Below, piece after piece: positions 1 through 11,746 of a stretch of DNA of 64,000 nucleotides. The position numbers were made by a program, and so were the translations under genes. This stretch comes from Spirogloea muscicola (Eukaryota > Streptophyta > Zygnematophyceae > Spirogloeales > Spirogloeaceae). The stretch is from NCBI GenBank assembly GCA_009602725.1, contig WELB01000270.1:47585-111584 (forward strand), given 5' to 3'. The stretch's first letter is position 1; every line of letters starts with the position of its first letter. The notes beneath the pieces are model-generated. The model was given only the letters and a program-made list of their open reading frames with translations, was not told where the DNA came from and did not search any database.

Positions 1-280
1 GGCGCGGCGGCGCCTGGCGGGGCTGGAGCCGGCGCCGGGGCCGGCCGAGGTGGGGGGTGGGCCGTTGGGGCCTGGCTGGGCAGGGGCTCGCGACCGGCGC
101 TGGGGCCCACGGCGGGCTACGTCTCGGGAGACGGCGGCCGAGCCCTTGCCCACACTTGGACCGAACAGTGTCTTGGCTCTCGCCTATGCCTCTTGTTCCA
201 TCCATCCAGGCGCCACCCTGTGTGCCTCACTGACCCCCCTGCTGCCGACACGCTCCGAGGTCCCGCCTCATGTGCGCCCA
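1..280. other. GC-rich stretch, no gene assigned
   Basis: Very GC-rich sequence with CCG/GGC runs at its left end, like the GC-rich gene starts elsewhere in the window. It may be the edge of a first exon or promoter lying outside the window. I see no recognisable protein in any frame. Confidence 0.3.
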
Positions 281-345
281 GCAAGAAGGAAGTGCTCGCC
301 CATTGAGAATAGGGGCTGGAAAAGCCAGCCCAGAAAAGAATCAAT
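281..345 (-). repeat. LINE 3'-UTR hairpin module
   Basis: Read on the minus strand, this is a short module with GGGCTGGC, a small loop and CCAGCCC, followed by a stretch ending near TCAATGGGCGAGCAC. The same module recurs near 2380, 2660, 28680, 29370 and 29510. It lies next to LINE ends, so I read it as the detached 3' UTR of one LINE subfamily. Confidence 0.6.
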
Positions 346-462
346 CTGCACAGCGCAGCGCCAGCGGCTCAGCGTGCATGTAAAGCCACCGCGCACATGC
401 TACCTCGACCTTGTCAAGCTGCAAATCACGCCGACTTGCGGCTGCTGACTCGGGGTTACTAA
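346..462 (+). mobile_element. LINE 3' end, 5'-truncated
   Basis: Only the last codons survive. Positions 430-462 read ADLRLLTRGY and then stop. The R-G-Y-stop ending is shared by about twenty copies in this window. Upstream sequence is degenerate. Confidence 0.6.
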
Positions 463-859
463 GCTCCCACTCCCTGTAGTCTCTTGCATAGCTGTGTGAT
501 TCTGGCGCCTTTCGGACCTTGTTGGAACTTGTTCATTCTTTTTTGGGCTGGCCTTTCACAGCCACTGCCTGAAACTGGAGGAGCTGTTGTTGTTGTCCAA
601 TCTTTCTGGGCTGCCTTCCTACAGCTCCCACTTTCTCATTGTAACACATTGCCCCCTTCAGAAGCGCTCCTTGTTGATCCACTGCAGGCAAACTGCCCTG
701 CACACGATCAGCTCGGCTGGCGCGCGCAACCGGTGGAAGAGAGCACCTTCTACCTATCCGTATGGCTACTTACTCTGCGCATACAGCTTCACTCCATGTA
801 GCCCCACCATCTGCACTAGCTTTTGCGTGAACAATGTGTTGGCTTGAGTTTGCCACCCT

Positions 860-1095
860 CATACTTCATGCGCACCGCGCGCCTCCTCTCGTTGTGCACT
901 CAAGTCAGGGCTTCGCCCCACGACCCCGCCCATATTTATTGAATGCGGCTCTCGCTTACTTTGCAGCACTCGCAAGCATTGGCTCTTCATCAACATGCAG
1001 GGCGCGCTCTAAGTCAGGCCTCCTGCTTTCGTGGCAGTGCTCCAGCTCCCCAATTTAGCTTGTCAGATTTGTTTGTGCTCACCCGTGGGTACTAA
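860..1095 (+). mobile_element. LINE C-terminal fragment
   Basis: A decayed copy. The final residues SLSDLFVLTRGY and stop lie at 1057-1095. The upstream part matches the copy at 1590-1733 at the nucleotide level but is frameshifted relative to the ending. Confidence 0.6.
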
Positions 1096-1109
1096 TGTCA
1101 CCTTAGGCA

Positions 1110-1870
1110 CCATAGTTTCGCATTGCCTCCCACGACTGACTCAGGGACACTATGTTTGGCATTGTGCAAGAGGCGGGGTATCATCCGGCGATGGAGGTAT
1201 CCGGCATCATGCCAATCTCGTCAAAGCGCGGCAAGCCATACGTGCGGCGTCTGGACGTGGTCGCCACCCCCCGAGGCGGTGGGCCTCGTCTGCTCCTGGA
1301 CGTGGTACTGATCGACGCACACAACAAGGCTGGCGCACCTACGTCAACCGTGTCTGGCTGGGCCACGTCCAGCGCGGAGCGCCAGAAGGAGCGGCACTAT
1401 CAGGATCATCCCCGAGGGGACCATCTTTATCCGTGTGCCATGGACATCTACAGAGGCTACGGCGTGGAATGGTCTTCCCTGATCCAGCATCTGGCCCTGC
1501 TGGTTGATGCACGTCATCGAAGTCGGGGGGGCAGCTTGGGCCACTCCAGCATCCCGCAGGCCTTAAGTTGCATATTGTAAAATGCGGCTCTCGCTGAGTT
1601 TGCAGGGCTTGCAAGCATTGGCTCTTCATCAACTGCAGGGCGCGCTCGAAGTCAGGCCTCCAGCTTTCGTGGCGGCGCTCCAGCTCCCCAAATTAGCTTG
1701 TCAGATTCGTTTGTGCTCGCCCGTGGGTACTAATGTCACCTTCGGCACCTCATTTTAGGTCTCCGTATTATGTAGCCTTGTTTACTTTGCACTAGACTCT
1801 GCCTGAACAATGTTTTGGCTTGAATTGGCCTCCCTTTCATTTCATGCGCCCCACGCGCCTTCCCTCCAGC
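1110..1870 (+). mobile_element. LINE C-terminal fragment with nuclease-like domain
   Basis: The open part at 1152-1580 encodes a domain with RRLDVVATPRGGG, LLLDVVLIDA and an H-Y-x-D-H-P-R-G-D-H motif, then loses frame before the usual ending (stop at 1731-1733). The order (D, then a beta-strand with another D, then basic/aromatic residues) resembles the restriction-like endonuclease region that follows the reverse transcriptase in R2-like LINEs; that assignment is inference. The 3' UTR continues to about 1870. This copy is the left arm of an inverted repeat with 3085-4018. Confidence 0.7.
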
Positions 1871-2160
1871 TGCCTCTGGTTTGCGCAGCGGGGTTGCTCT
1901 TCCTCCCCTCAGCTGACTTCCTACTGCTGACACGTGGGTATTGAGGGCGCCGTCTGCTAGCCTTTGGCTCCGTCATGAACACCTGTATGCATCTGGCTGG
2001 CAGTTTACAGCCGATTCTTTAATATCAGCATCCGCATTCCCTTTTGGGGGCCTGGCCCCGAAAGGAAATCTGCTGTAGGTTATGTAGATCTTAAGATGTG
2101 CTTGCCTTTGTACTTGGCCATTTGGCCTACACTTGTTTATAACACACGGAATTCCCTTTC
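1871..2160 (+). mobile_element. LINE 3' end with long 3' UTR
   Basis: DFLLLTRGY and stop end at 1944. About 85 bp after it (1945-2030) reappear almost unchanged at 46116-46202. Near 2095 comes the other common 3'-UTR module, AGATGTGCTTGCCTTTGTAC, followed by GGCCATTTGGCC, a 5-bp hairpin with a 2-nt loop. Confidence 0.65.
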
Positions 2161-2740
2161 GGGGCCTGGCCCCAAGCACCGCCTTCCACTCGTCCACAGC
2201 CGCCCTGGAACATCAGGGAGGAAGACATGTCCAGTAGAGGACGATGGCAGTATTTGGCCAGCCGAGGGTAAGGAAATGGACAAAGAGAAGGGCGCGCAGG
2301 AGCGCGGCCAGATTGACTGGTGGCTGGGAAAAGCCAGCCCAAAGGAATGGACATTGAGGATCGGGGCTGGAAAAAGAAAGTGCTCGCCCATTGAGGATAG
2401 GAGCTGGAAAAGCCAGCCCAAAAAAGAATGAACAGAGTACGAGAAGGGGGCCAAGGGAGAGAGGCGCGCGGGGCGCATGAAATGAAATGGAGGCCAATTC
2501 AAGCCGACACGGGAACACAGAAGCGCGGCCAGATTGACTGGTGGCTGGGAAAGGCCAGCCCAAAGGAATGGACAAGGTCTGAGGGAGCCTGAGTGCGAAC
2601 GACTAGGACTAAGACATCAGCGAGGGAACTCTCAGTAACCTCTAGTCAGGAAAAAGAAGGTGCTCGCCCATTGAGAAGAGGGGCTGGCAAAGCCAACCCA
2701 AAAAGAATGGACAATGTTCAAAGCCAAAGAAAGAGGTGCT
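2161..2740 (-). repeat. Tandem pile of LINE 3'-UTR hairpin modules
   Basis: At least four minus-strand GGGCTGGC/GCCAGCCC hairpin modules lie one after another. At 2510-2640 is the subfamily whose UTR continues into CCAGTCAATCTGGCCGCGCTT-like sequence, also found at 21690-21820, 44040-44160 and 62570-62680. No coding sequence is left apart from a trace ending near 2635. Confidence 0.6.
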
Positions 2741-2754
2741 GAAAAAGGACTGAA

Positions 2755-3084
2755 CTACAAAGTGCAAGACGGTGCAGAGGGAGATGCAGATGGCTGCTCA
2801 GTATCCACGTGTGAGCAACAGCAGGAGATGCAAGTCTGAGTAGCTAGCTGGCGGAAAGACGTCGCCCTGACGGAAGCCGGAGGCCGCCGCCAAAGCTCGG
2901 CCTGCGCGCAAGTGAACCGTGAAGGCAAGGGACCGCTGCATCGAGACGGCCAAACGCATACGGAAGACTTGAGCGAGGGACCCGGCGACGTTGAAGCTGG
3001 GCTGCTCGCCCTGCTGCCCGAGGCGGCGGGCCGCTGCACGCCGCGCCAGGCGGTGGAGCAAGTCAAGCCATTTCGAGCCAAAGA
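2755..3084 (-). mobile_element. LINE C-terminal fragment
   Basis: The minus frame 2798-3061 carries FRMRLAVSMQRSLAF, then HLRAGRALAAASGFRQGD and a final LTRGY plus stop. An R-L-S/A-V-x-L-Q-R ending is typical of the extreme C-terminus of many algal non-LTR reverse transcriptases (from memory). It is the close relative of 21842-22078(-) and 62440-62566(+). Confidence 0.7.
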
Positions 3085-4060
3085 GAGAGAGAGAGAAGGC
3101 GCGCGGGGCGCATGAATTGAAAGGGAGGCCAATTCAAGCCAATACATTGTTCAGGCAGAGTCGAGTGCAGACTAAACAATGCTACATAATACGGAGACCT
3201 AATCTAAGGTACCTAAGATGACATTAGTACCCACGGGTGAGCACAAACAAATCTGACAAGCTAACTTGGGGAGCTGGAGCGCCGCCACGAAAGCCGGAGG
3301 CCTGACTTAGAGCGCGCCCTGCACGTTGATGAAGAGCCAATGCTTGCGAGCGCTGCAAACTAAGCGAGAGCCGCATTCTATAATATGCAACTAAGGCCTG
3401 CGGAATGCTGGAGTGGCCCAAGCTGCCCCCCCGACTTCGACGACGCGCATCAACCAGCCGGGCCAGATGCTGGATCAGGGAGGACCATTTCACGCCGTAG
3501 CCTCCATAGATATCCATGGCACACGGGTAAAGATGGTCCCCTCGAGGATGATCATGGTAGTGCCGCTCCTTCTTGCGCTCCGCGCTGGACGTGGCCCAGC
3601 CAGACACGGTTGACGTTGGTGCGCCAGCCTTGTATGCGTCGATCAGTACCACGTCCAAGAGCAGACGAGGCCCACCGCCCCGCGGGGTAGCGACCACGTC
3701 CAGACGCCGCACGTATGGCTTGCCGCGCCTTGAGGAGATTGGCATGATCCCAGACACCTCCATCGCCGGATGATATCCCGCCTCTCGCACAATGCCAAAC
3801 ATGGTATCCCTTAGTAGGTCGTGGGAGGCAATGCGCTCACCCCCCTCAACACACCTCAGCATGTGCGAAGCTAAGGCGAGCTTGTCGTCGGCAATGTGGC
3901 CACACTCGCACTGGCGGATGCCAGCCAAGCAAGGGGGGGGGGGCCAAAGAAGAAAGGGCTCGCCGGAGCCAAAGGCTCCGTGCACGTCGACTGCCAGTGG
4001 AACAAACTCGTCTCCCACCGGGTGGTCCGAGTACTTCCGTTCCGAGGGGAAGCGCTAAGA
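3085..4060 (-). mobile_element. LINE C-terminal region, longest open copy
   Basis: An open frame of 264 codons runs from 4018 to 3224. Near its start is CECGH with a later H-x3-C, a zinc-knuckle-like CCHC, then the nuclease-like block (RRLDVVATP, LLLDVVLIDA, ERHYHDHPRGDHLYPC), then RMRLSLSLQRSQALALHQRAG and the SDLFVL-TRGY end. It is 5'-truncated, with no reverse-transcriptase core. The 3' UTR occupies 3085-3223. Knuckle, nuclease-like domain, then conserved tail is the order of the C-terminal half of R2-like LINEs. Confidence 0.75.
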
Positions 4061-4262
4061 AAGACAAGCACACCAAGAACCAAAGAAGGAATGGGGCTGC
4101 TGATATCAAAGAATGAAAGCAGCTACGAGTCACTCAGTAACCCCTGCTAAGCAGCCGCAGATCAGAGATGCTAGGCTCCTGGAAGTGGGTCCCCTGGCCA
4201 AAGCCAGAGGCAGCGAGCACTTCCTCCTGGCTATCGTTTCGGCCGCGCCTCGCACGAGGGTG
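4061..4262 (-). mobile_element. LINE 3' end, copy of the element at 63.9 kb
   Basis: The minus strand reads the same last ~90 bases as 63900-63982(+), including QEPSISDLRLLSRGY-type codons and stop, followed by the same UTR start. It lies only about 200 bp upstream of the NEMF start codon. Confidence 0.65.
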
Positions 4263-4472
4263 AGGACTGATGGAACATCTGCCAAGCCAATGCGTGTATA
4301 ATAAGAGCCGCTTGCGCCGTGAACTCCACTTGATGTGGCCTCCCTGCCAAGCTCACGCGCACCAAGCGCCTTCTTCCACCGTTGGCCCGCACGGCAAGTT
4401 AGCGTGGCCGGAGGTCCTCCGGTGCTGCTCGCCCGCCTCTAACTCGGCGGCTCGCCCGCCGCCGCCGCCGCC

Positions 4473-7400
4473 ATGGTCAAGTCGCGGATGTCGACGGCGG
4501 ACGTGGCCGCGGAGGTGGCGGCGCTGCGCCGCCTCATCGGCATGCGCGTCGCCAACGTCTACGACCTCAACCCCAAGGTGCGCCAGCAATCTCGCGCCCG
4601 CTGCACCGTCTCTCTTGACGTCAATTCCCATCGTCTTCCCAGCTGCGATCTGTGTAGCCGCTGCTCCGGCTGCGGGGACAGCGCTGAGACAGTGGGCCTG
4701 CGAGTGGTCGAAACGACAGCACGATTGTCGAGCTTGGCTGGCTTACAACATCCAGGGAATTCCACAAACTGCGCGCATCGTTCTCCCAGTCTCTGCAATT
4801 GCCAACCAGCCAACGCTCTGCGCTTCGTGCACTCTGCTGGCGTCTGCAGACATACATCGTGAAGCTGGCGCGCAGCAGCGGCACCACAGCGTCTGGTGAG
4901 ACCGAGAAGGAGCTGCTGCTGCTGGAGAGCGGCGTCCGCTTTCACACTACGCGCTTCACGAGGTGCTCGCCCGAATCTCCGCACGAGCACTGCAAGCAAG
5001 CCCCACCAGAGGAAGTCAACTTACTACGTGGTGCAGAATCTCACACGGGCCTATTGCCGACTGGACTTTGAAGCTGACATACTACTACATGATACAACCT
5101 TAACAGAAATCTTCTAGGTTTCTGGTCTGCCGGTCTGCTTGATGTGGGTCTGGTCTTAAGGTGCTGCACACCAGCGAGCATGCTACTGTCGGCTGCTAAT
5201 ATGCATCATCTGCTACACTTGCGGGCTCCTCTGCGTGCAGGGACAAGAGTATCACCCCGTCCGGATTCACGCTCAAGTTGCGGAAGCATGTGCGCACGCG
5301 CCGCCTGGAGAACGTCCGGCAGCTTGGGGTTGACCGGGTATGTTGAGGCCGTCCAATCCACCTCTCGACGTATTTTCACTCGACTTCTCTTAATGTCATT
5401 AAGCTTGCTAAAATCTGTACCAGGCACATGGTGTCCACAACAAGCATATCTAAAAGCCTAATCCATAAAGTTGAGTCAGGCTACAATTCAGGGCTTTCTA
5501 CCACCAATGCTACAACTATGTGGCTGCTCAACTACGTGGCTGCTCAACATAGGTAGTAGACTTCCAGTTCGGCAGCGGGGAGGGCGAGTACCACATCATC
5601 CTGGAGCTATACGCATCCGGGAACATCATCCTCACTGATGGAGACTATCTCGCCCTCACGCTACTTCGTACGCACAGGTGTCAGGTCGACTGAGAAGGGA
5701 AAGCCGGCTGACATGTGTCCAAGTCCTGCCAGGTGCAGGTGCTGCAATGGCTGTCTAATCTGATGGTGGGTCACCTGCAAAAGCTAGATGCACCTGTGTT
5801 CGACAACTGCAGGTTGCATCATCCAGAGATTTGATGCTTGCACTTGTTCTTTGTCCATGCCAGGGACGATGACAACAGCATCGCTGTTGTACCCAACCAT
5901 GTGTACCCCGTGAATAAGTGCCGCCTCTGGGAGCGTACCTCGGCTGAGAAGCTGAAGGCGATGCTCTCTGTAGAATTGGGCAGCGATATGGTGGAGGGCC
6001 CTGGCGAGGCTGCTGCTGCCGGAGGACGAGAAGACCAGGATAAGGATGACAACGGTGCTGCTGGGCGACGTGACAGGGTGGCCAGTCGGAAAGCAAAGGA
6101 GACGGGCGACAAGAAGGCCAGGCCAGATGGCCGTGGCAATACAGTCAAGAACCTGCTGGCAATGGAAATGGGGTATGGGCCCTCATTGTGCGAGCACATC
6201 ATCCTGGACGCTGGTATTGAGACTATGCTCAGGGTCTCGAAAGATTCAAGCCTAAGTGAGGACGACAGCGTGCGGCTCCTGGCCTCAGTTGTCAAATTTG
6301 AGGACTGGTTGGAGGGGCTTCGCTTGCAGGGAGGGGAAAGTCACTTGCCTCTCGGCTACATATTGATGCAGAAGAGCAAGGCAAAAGGAGGGGCCTTGCA
6401 CCCTGTGAGAGGCGCGATAAACCCAGAGCAAGGTTCTGAATCGGAGAAGCCCACAAAGGTCTCCTCACAACCCTTAAGCTATGCTGCAGCTCTTCTTGGA
6501 TGTCTTGTGGCAACTTCTGGTGACTAAGAAAATCCAGAGTACCTCTGCCAGGAGACAGCTTGAGGTTCACAAGACCATCGAATCTTTCTGCTAGACTAGT
6601 GTCACAACATTGTCCAAGTCTGAATGTCTTTCGTGCTCTGAGCAGCATTATGATGAGTTCAGCCCTTTGCCTCTCAAGCAATATGAGAGCAGGGAGGTAG
6701 ACGAGTACCCATCCTTTGATGTCGCGCTTGACGAATTCTTCTCGAAAATCGAAGGCCAGAAGATTGAGCAGCAGCGTGTTGCTAGCGAGCAGTCTGCTCT
6801 GTCCAAGCTGGACAAAGTCCGAGCTGATCAGGTGAGGTAGTTGGCAATCTGAGCATGCCACCATTGACCTTCGTGGAGCTAGGCCTCTGTGATTGAGGGG
6901 TTTACTTAGTGTAAGCCACGTGCTAAAGAGCTGGACAAAGGGCTTGCTTTGAGCCAACAATGAAGCCTACAACAAGGGCTTATTGTTCGAATCCTGATGA
7001 CATTAAATCATGTGTAAGAGGCATGTGATTGATTGGCCCGGCTGGGAGCACTGCATTGCATGCTTGATAGTGACGTTGTACAGTGATCTGCTGAGCAAAT
7101 CATGGACACCTTTACCAGACGTTATTGATTCTTGGCCTTGCAGACCAACAGGGTGGAAGCACTCAAGAAGCAGGTCGACAAGTCCATACAGAAAGCGGAG
7201 CTCATCACATATAACCTTGCGGAGGTGGACCTGGCCATCTCTGCAGTCAGAGCAGCTCTGGCAAGCGGGATGGATTGGACAGACCTCACTCGAATGATCA
7301 AGGAGGAGCGCAGGGCGGGCAACCCAGTGGCCAACCTGATCCACAGCTTGCAGCTGCATGAGAACAAGATCACCCTCCTCCTAGCCAACAATCTGGATGA

Positions 7401-10400
7401 CATGGACGATGACGAGCGTACCAGACCAGCTGAGAAGGTGTGGCCTAACCTCCACCAGAGGCAACTTGACATTAGACTATCGTCAGGGCTTGGCTTGTTA
7501 CTTGTAGGTCAGCGATTTGAAGGGAAGGCATTCTTTGAGATAGTCTCAGCTTGCGCTTGGTGCAGGTGCAAGTGGACTTGGAGCTTTCTGCGCATGCCAA
7601 CAGCCGGGCATGGTTCGACCTCAAGAGGCGGCATGCCTTGAAGCAGGAGAAAACTGAAGCGGCTCATGACAAGGCTTTCAAGGCTGCGCAGAGGAAGACC
7701 CAGCAGCAGCTTTCCCAGGTTGCCCTGCACACAATCAGAGCCAGCTGGGGCTGGCCATCATCGTCACTTTGCACTTACACAAGCCCAGCCAGAAGCTAAC
7801 GCTGTCTATGTCGCTGCTGCTTGCTGTGTAAGCAGGAGCTTAGGCCTTACACGATGCACGCCACCGAGCACTCCTCTCATTTAGAGTATCAAATGTCTTA
7901 TTCGACCTACATACTCAATGGTGTCTTGTCAGCAGTCACATTGACACTCTTTCCCATCATCATGCGTCCTGTCAGGCCAAGACAACAGCAGCAATTGCTG
8001 GAATACGGAAGACCCACTGGTTTGAGAAGTTCCACTGGTTCATCTCCAGTGAGAACTATCTGGTCATATCTGGAAGAGATGCTCAACAGAACGAGCTTGT
8101 GGTCAAGCGTTACCTTCGCAAGGGTGACATGTGAGCTATTTACTATCCCATGAACTTATAATCCTCCTACTTTTACAGCCATTTCTCATGATTTCTGGGT
8201 GTTACCAGGGTTACAATGGTCAAGGTCATAGCTAGTGTGGTGCATAGGTGAAGGGTCCGTGCACACCATGTTATTATGCTGCTGTGTTTGCAATGTATTT
8301 TAAGCGTCCATGACGTAGCTGACAGCTTCCTTTCTCTTTGTCTTGCCTAAATAGATATGTGCATGCTGATCTGCATGGTGCGGCCAGCACAATCATCAAG
8401 AATCACGACACATCCCTGGCAGTCCCTCCATTGACAGTCAACCAGGCGGGAATTTTCACGGTCTGCCGAAGCGCAGCCTGGGAGTCCAAAATCGTGACAT
8501 CTGCTTGGTGGGTGCACCCTCACCAGGTGTCCAAGACAGCACCAACCGGCGAGTACCTGACGGTTGGCAGCTTCGTGATCAGAGGGAGGAAGAACTTCCT
8601 GCCTCCAAACCCCCTGGTCATGGGCTTCGGCTTCCTCTTCCGGCTGGATGAGAGCTCTGTGGCTGCGCATCTGAACGAGCGCCGGGTCAGAGGTGAAGTG
8701 GAGGGTGAGAGCCTCAGGGAAGCCGGTGATGTGAAGGAGCATGTGGAGGATGAAGTGAAGCGTCACGAGCAAGGAGGTGCGGGCCTTGAAGAGGATGACG
8801 ATGCCAATGGTGTTGTGCACGCGAAGGGGGCTGACGATGAGGACTCTACGCATTCAGTAGAAGCTGGTTTGGAAGGCGGAGGAGATGTGGATGATTTGGT
8901 GAGACATTTCGAGGCTCATGGAGTTGTGGGCCAGGGCGAGGCCGGCGCTACAGTAGACACAGATGATTCTGAGGACGACAGCGACTTGGATACAGGCACT
9001 GAAGAATTGCAAGGTCGACAAAGTGCAGATCTCGAAGGGGACAAGCAAGACAGTCAGATGCAGGGTCGTCAGTGTGCCCCTGAAGCCACAGATGAGCGGG
9101 AGCTTCTAGCAGATACTGCAGACAAGGACCTGGAGAGCCTGCTTGACAGGGCGAGCACGAGCTTGAAAGGAAGTAGGGCTGACAAATATGGCATTACGAC
9201 AGGGCCTGCCGATGCAGGACAGGAAGAAGGTAGAGGTGACGACGGTGACGAATTGGGAGTGGATAAGGAAAATGGTCTTCGGGCGAGCAGCAACGTCAGG
9301 GCAAGAGGCTACGTGTCAAAAGCACAGCGGAGGAAGATGAAAAAGGGAGGCGGAGACCCTGATGCAGCAGGCGGCAGCAGCGATCACGGTGCCCACCAAG
9401 TCGGTGCAAGTACGTCGCAGGAGGAGGATGATACAATGCAGGACTTGCAAGATGGGGCAAATGGAGTGATGCACAAAGGTGAGGGGCGCAAAGATGAAGC
9501 CAAAGAAGGAGTGCCAGATGCCGCTGACGAAACGGCGGAGCCAGCAATTGGGGCATCTCAAGCTGCTGGCCATTTGAGAGGGAAGAGGGGGAAGCTGAAG
9601 AAGATCAAGGACAAGTATGCCGAGCAGGATGAGGAGGATAGGCAGCTCCGCATGCAGTTGCTTGCCGTATGACACACACCTTTGACCTCCATTTGCTGAT
9701 AGTGTATCCTACATCCAAGAGGCCGTGCATCCCAGCCGCTCGTCACCAGGATATGGCCTCTTGTCTCTGCATCATGAACTCCACTGAAGTGCATCAAGTC
9801 TGAGAACCTGAAAAGTCAGGGTTGGTACTGTCCAGGTTTGGCACTCTAGCAAGGTCATGAGAAGAAACCCCGTCCCTGACCTTAGGAAGGTAGCCTGGAA
9901 TCTCTCAATCTGCATCTCCACACCCTCTGCTTGCAGTCCGCAGGAAAGAAGGAAACGGACAAGGACACGGCACAGACATCGCAAGGGAGCAAGAGAGGCT
10001 CTGAGCAGAGCCGAATGGAGGCTGGTCAAGGCGTTGACAGTACGACCCTGCACGCCCTTCTTTGAGATACATTGGCCTTTTCTTGCATTCCCGTCCCTCA
10101 CCTTCGTGTCTGTACACCTCTGCCACGTCCTGCTTTACAAGCTTGACTACGAATAGGCATACTTGATGCCTGCTTGACCTACAGATGACTCTGCTGCATG
10201 TGTCCAGGGCAAGCTCAAGTCATCTGCTACAAGTGTAAGCAGGCTGGTCATATTGCAAGGGACTGTCCTTCCGGAGTGGCAGCTACGGACGTGGCTGCAG
10301 AGGATGTGGCCTTCTTGCTTGCCCAACCAAACGATGACCAACCGCAGCACAAGTCGAACTTGCACTCCGAGGAGGTAAGGGATGGGCAGCAGGGGTCATC

Positions 10401-11041
10401 GGAGCTAGGCCAGCTGAGCAGGAGGGCCAGAGCACGGCAAGCAGAGAGGGAGGTCGCCACAATCTTGGCAGAGGAGCATGTACTTGAGCTCGCCGAGGAG
10501 GAGAAGGAGAAGCTCACAGAGCTGGACTCATTAACTGGTTGTCCGACTTCTGATGACGTTGTCTTGTACGCGGTTCCGGTATGCGGCCCATACTCAGCCC
10601 TCCAGGCCTTCAAGTACAGGGTGAAGTTGACACCAGGTTCGGCCAAGAAGGGCAAAGGTGATTTGCGCAACTCAAGTCCGTTGTTTGCCTCTTCTGAATG
10701 TAGATCAAGAGAATGCGCAGCGTCGTAGTCTTTTACCACTGAGTTGCGACAGCAGACAAGAGGCGATAGTGGCTGGTAGACGGTCTTGCGAAGGCATTAT
10801 GAGCTTATCATCGTGTTCTTCTGTGGGTATCTCTGGAGCAGGTGCAAAAACAGCAGTAGACTTATTCACTAGGATGGCAGAGACCACGCCTAGGGAGAAG
10901 GAATGCTTGAAAGCGGTCACGGAGCCTGAGCTGGTAGCAACCATGATTGGCAATGTGAAGGTCACTGCTCCAGGCCTCACAAAGGTGAAGCAGGGGCAGA
11001 AGGAGCGCCGGAAGGCCTCCTCAAAAGCTGTGGCGGTTTGA
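4473..11041 (+). CDS. NEMF/Rqc2/Tae2 ribosome quality-control factor
   Basis: NEMF/Rqc2 binds 60S subunits with stalled nascent chains and, in known homologues, recruits the Listerin ligase and templates C-terminal tails. Thirteen exons join in phase to 1277 aa: 4473-4577, 4850-4962, 5241-5337, 5553-5677, 5864-6404, 6646-6831, 7144-7437, 7566-7718, 7976-8130, 8355-9666, 9937-10039, 10208-10657, 10842-11041. NFACT-N opens with the family-typical start ([13 protein letters not shown]) and keeps LGVDR (D104-R105), the Asp-Arg pair needed for tailing in yeast. [12 protein letters not shown] leads into coiled coil. NFACT-R carries YVHADLHGA (~591) and [21 protein letters not shown] long acidic linker (~690-1020) follows, then a CCHC knuckle ([14 protein letters not shown], ~1068) and NFACT-C ([16 protein letters not shown]). 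The knuckle and long linker make it longer than the human protein (about 1076 aa). The start is the first ATG, in frame with the conserved N-terminus. Confidence 0.95.
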
Positions 11042-11514
11042 GACTCTTTACGCACTCTTTAAAGTCCTCTTCATTGCAAAGACTTGGTCAACATGATACT
11101 TGCAGATAGATGTATTGCATGACTTGTGTGGGGCAAGTGTCTGCAAGTTTGTCTGCTGATGATGCCAGCTTGGCAGCTGCGTGGGTTGAATATTTGAGCT
11201 TGTGGGTCCGAATTGCCAGCTTTCCAGCCACGTGGGAAGCGTAGTGAGTTCCTGGGATAGAACATGTTCTTGTATATTCGAGCATCATAACCACAGAAGG
11301 GCCATGCAAAGTTCCAATGTAGCATTTTCTCTCACGCATGCTGCTCTCTCACCAAATGATGTGAAGATATAGCACTGCAACCTAGTTAGCACATCTGCCA
11401 TACCCCTCTGAAATTGTCCTCTTGAGGAGCCTTTGACTCGTACTTTGTTCCAAACAACCGCAAACAATCACAAAGCAGAGATAAATGGCATGATCGCCCT
11501 CATGGACCACAACG

Positions 11515-11746
11515 TTTGCAGCGTGCTCAGGCTAGTGCCTTGCACCAGAAAGCTGGGCGAGCTCTAGTAGGTGGCAGAAGGGCTCCGTTCCTGGCATCTA
11601 GTATTCATGCATCGGGTAGTGACCTTTATGTTTTGACCCGTGGTTATTGAGCGGGTCAATCTGCTGTAGGTTATGTAGATTTTTAGATGTGCTTGCCTTT
11701 GTACCTGGCCATTTGGCCTACATTTCTTTCTAATACACGATTCTTT
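11515..11746 (+). mobile_element. 5'-truncated LINE with target-site duplication
   Basis: The element begins within the ACLQRAQASALHQKAGRA codons, ends coding at SDLYVL-TRGY-stop (11647), and has the AGATGTGCTTGCC UTR to about 11746. The 14-mer CATGGACCACAACG flanks it perfectly at 11501-11514 and 11747-11760. It is nearly identical to 20820-21080(+) and 21270-21530(-), so it is probably young. Confidence 0.8.

Noticed and set aside
281-4262. Protein-coding host gene in the 0.3-4.3 kb block
   Set aside because: The open frames are LINE C-termini: they recur across the window with the same tail and end in shared 3' UTR modules.
6960-7010. TTGTTCGAATCCTGA, like a tRNA T-loop
   Set aside because: No acceptor, D or anticodon arm around it; it lies inside a NEMF intron.
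8347-8853. Minus-strand frame of 168 codons
   Set aside because: Mirror of NEMF exon 10, which matches the NFACT-R domain.
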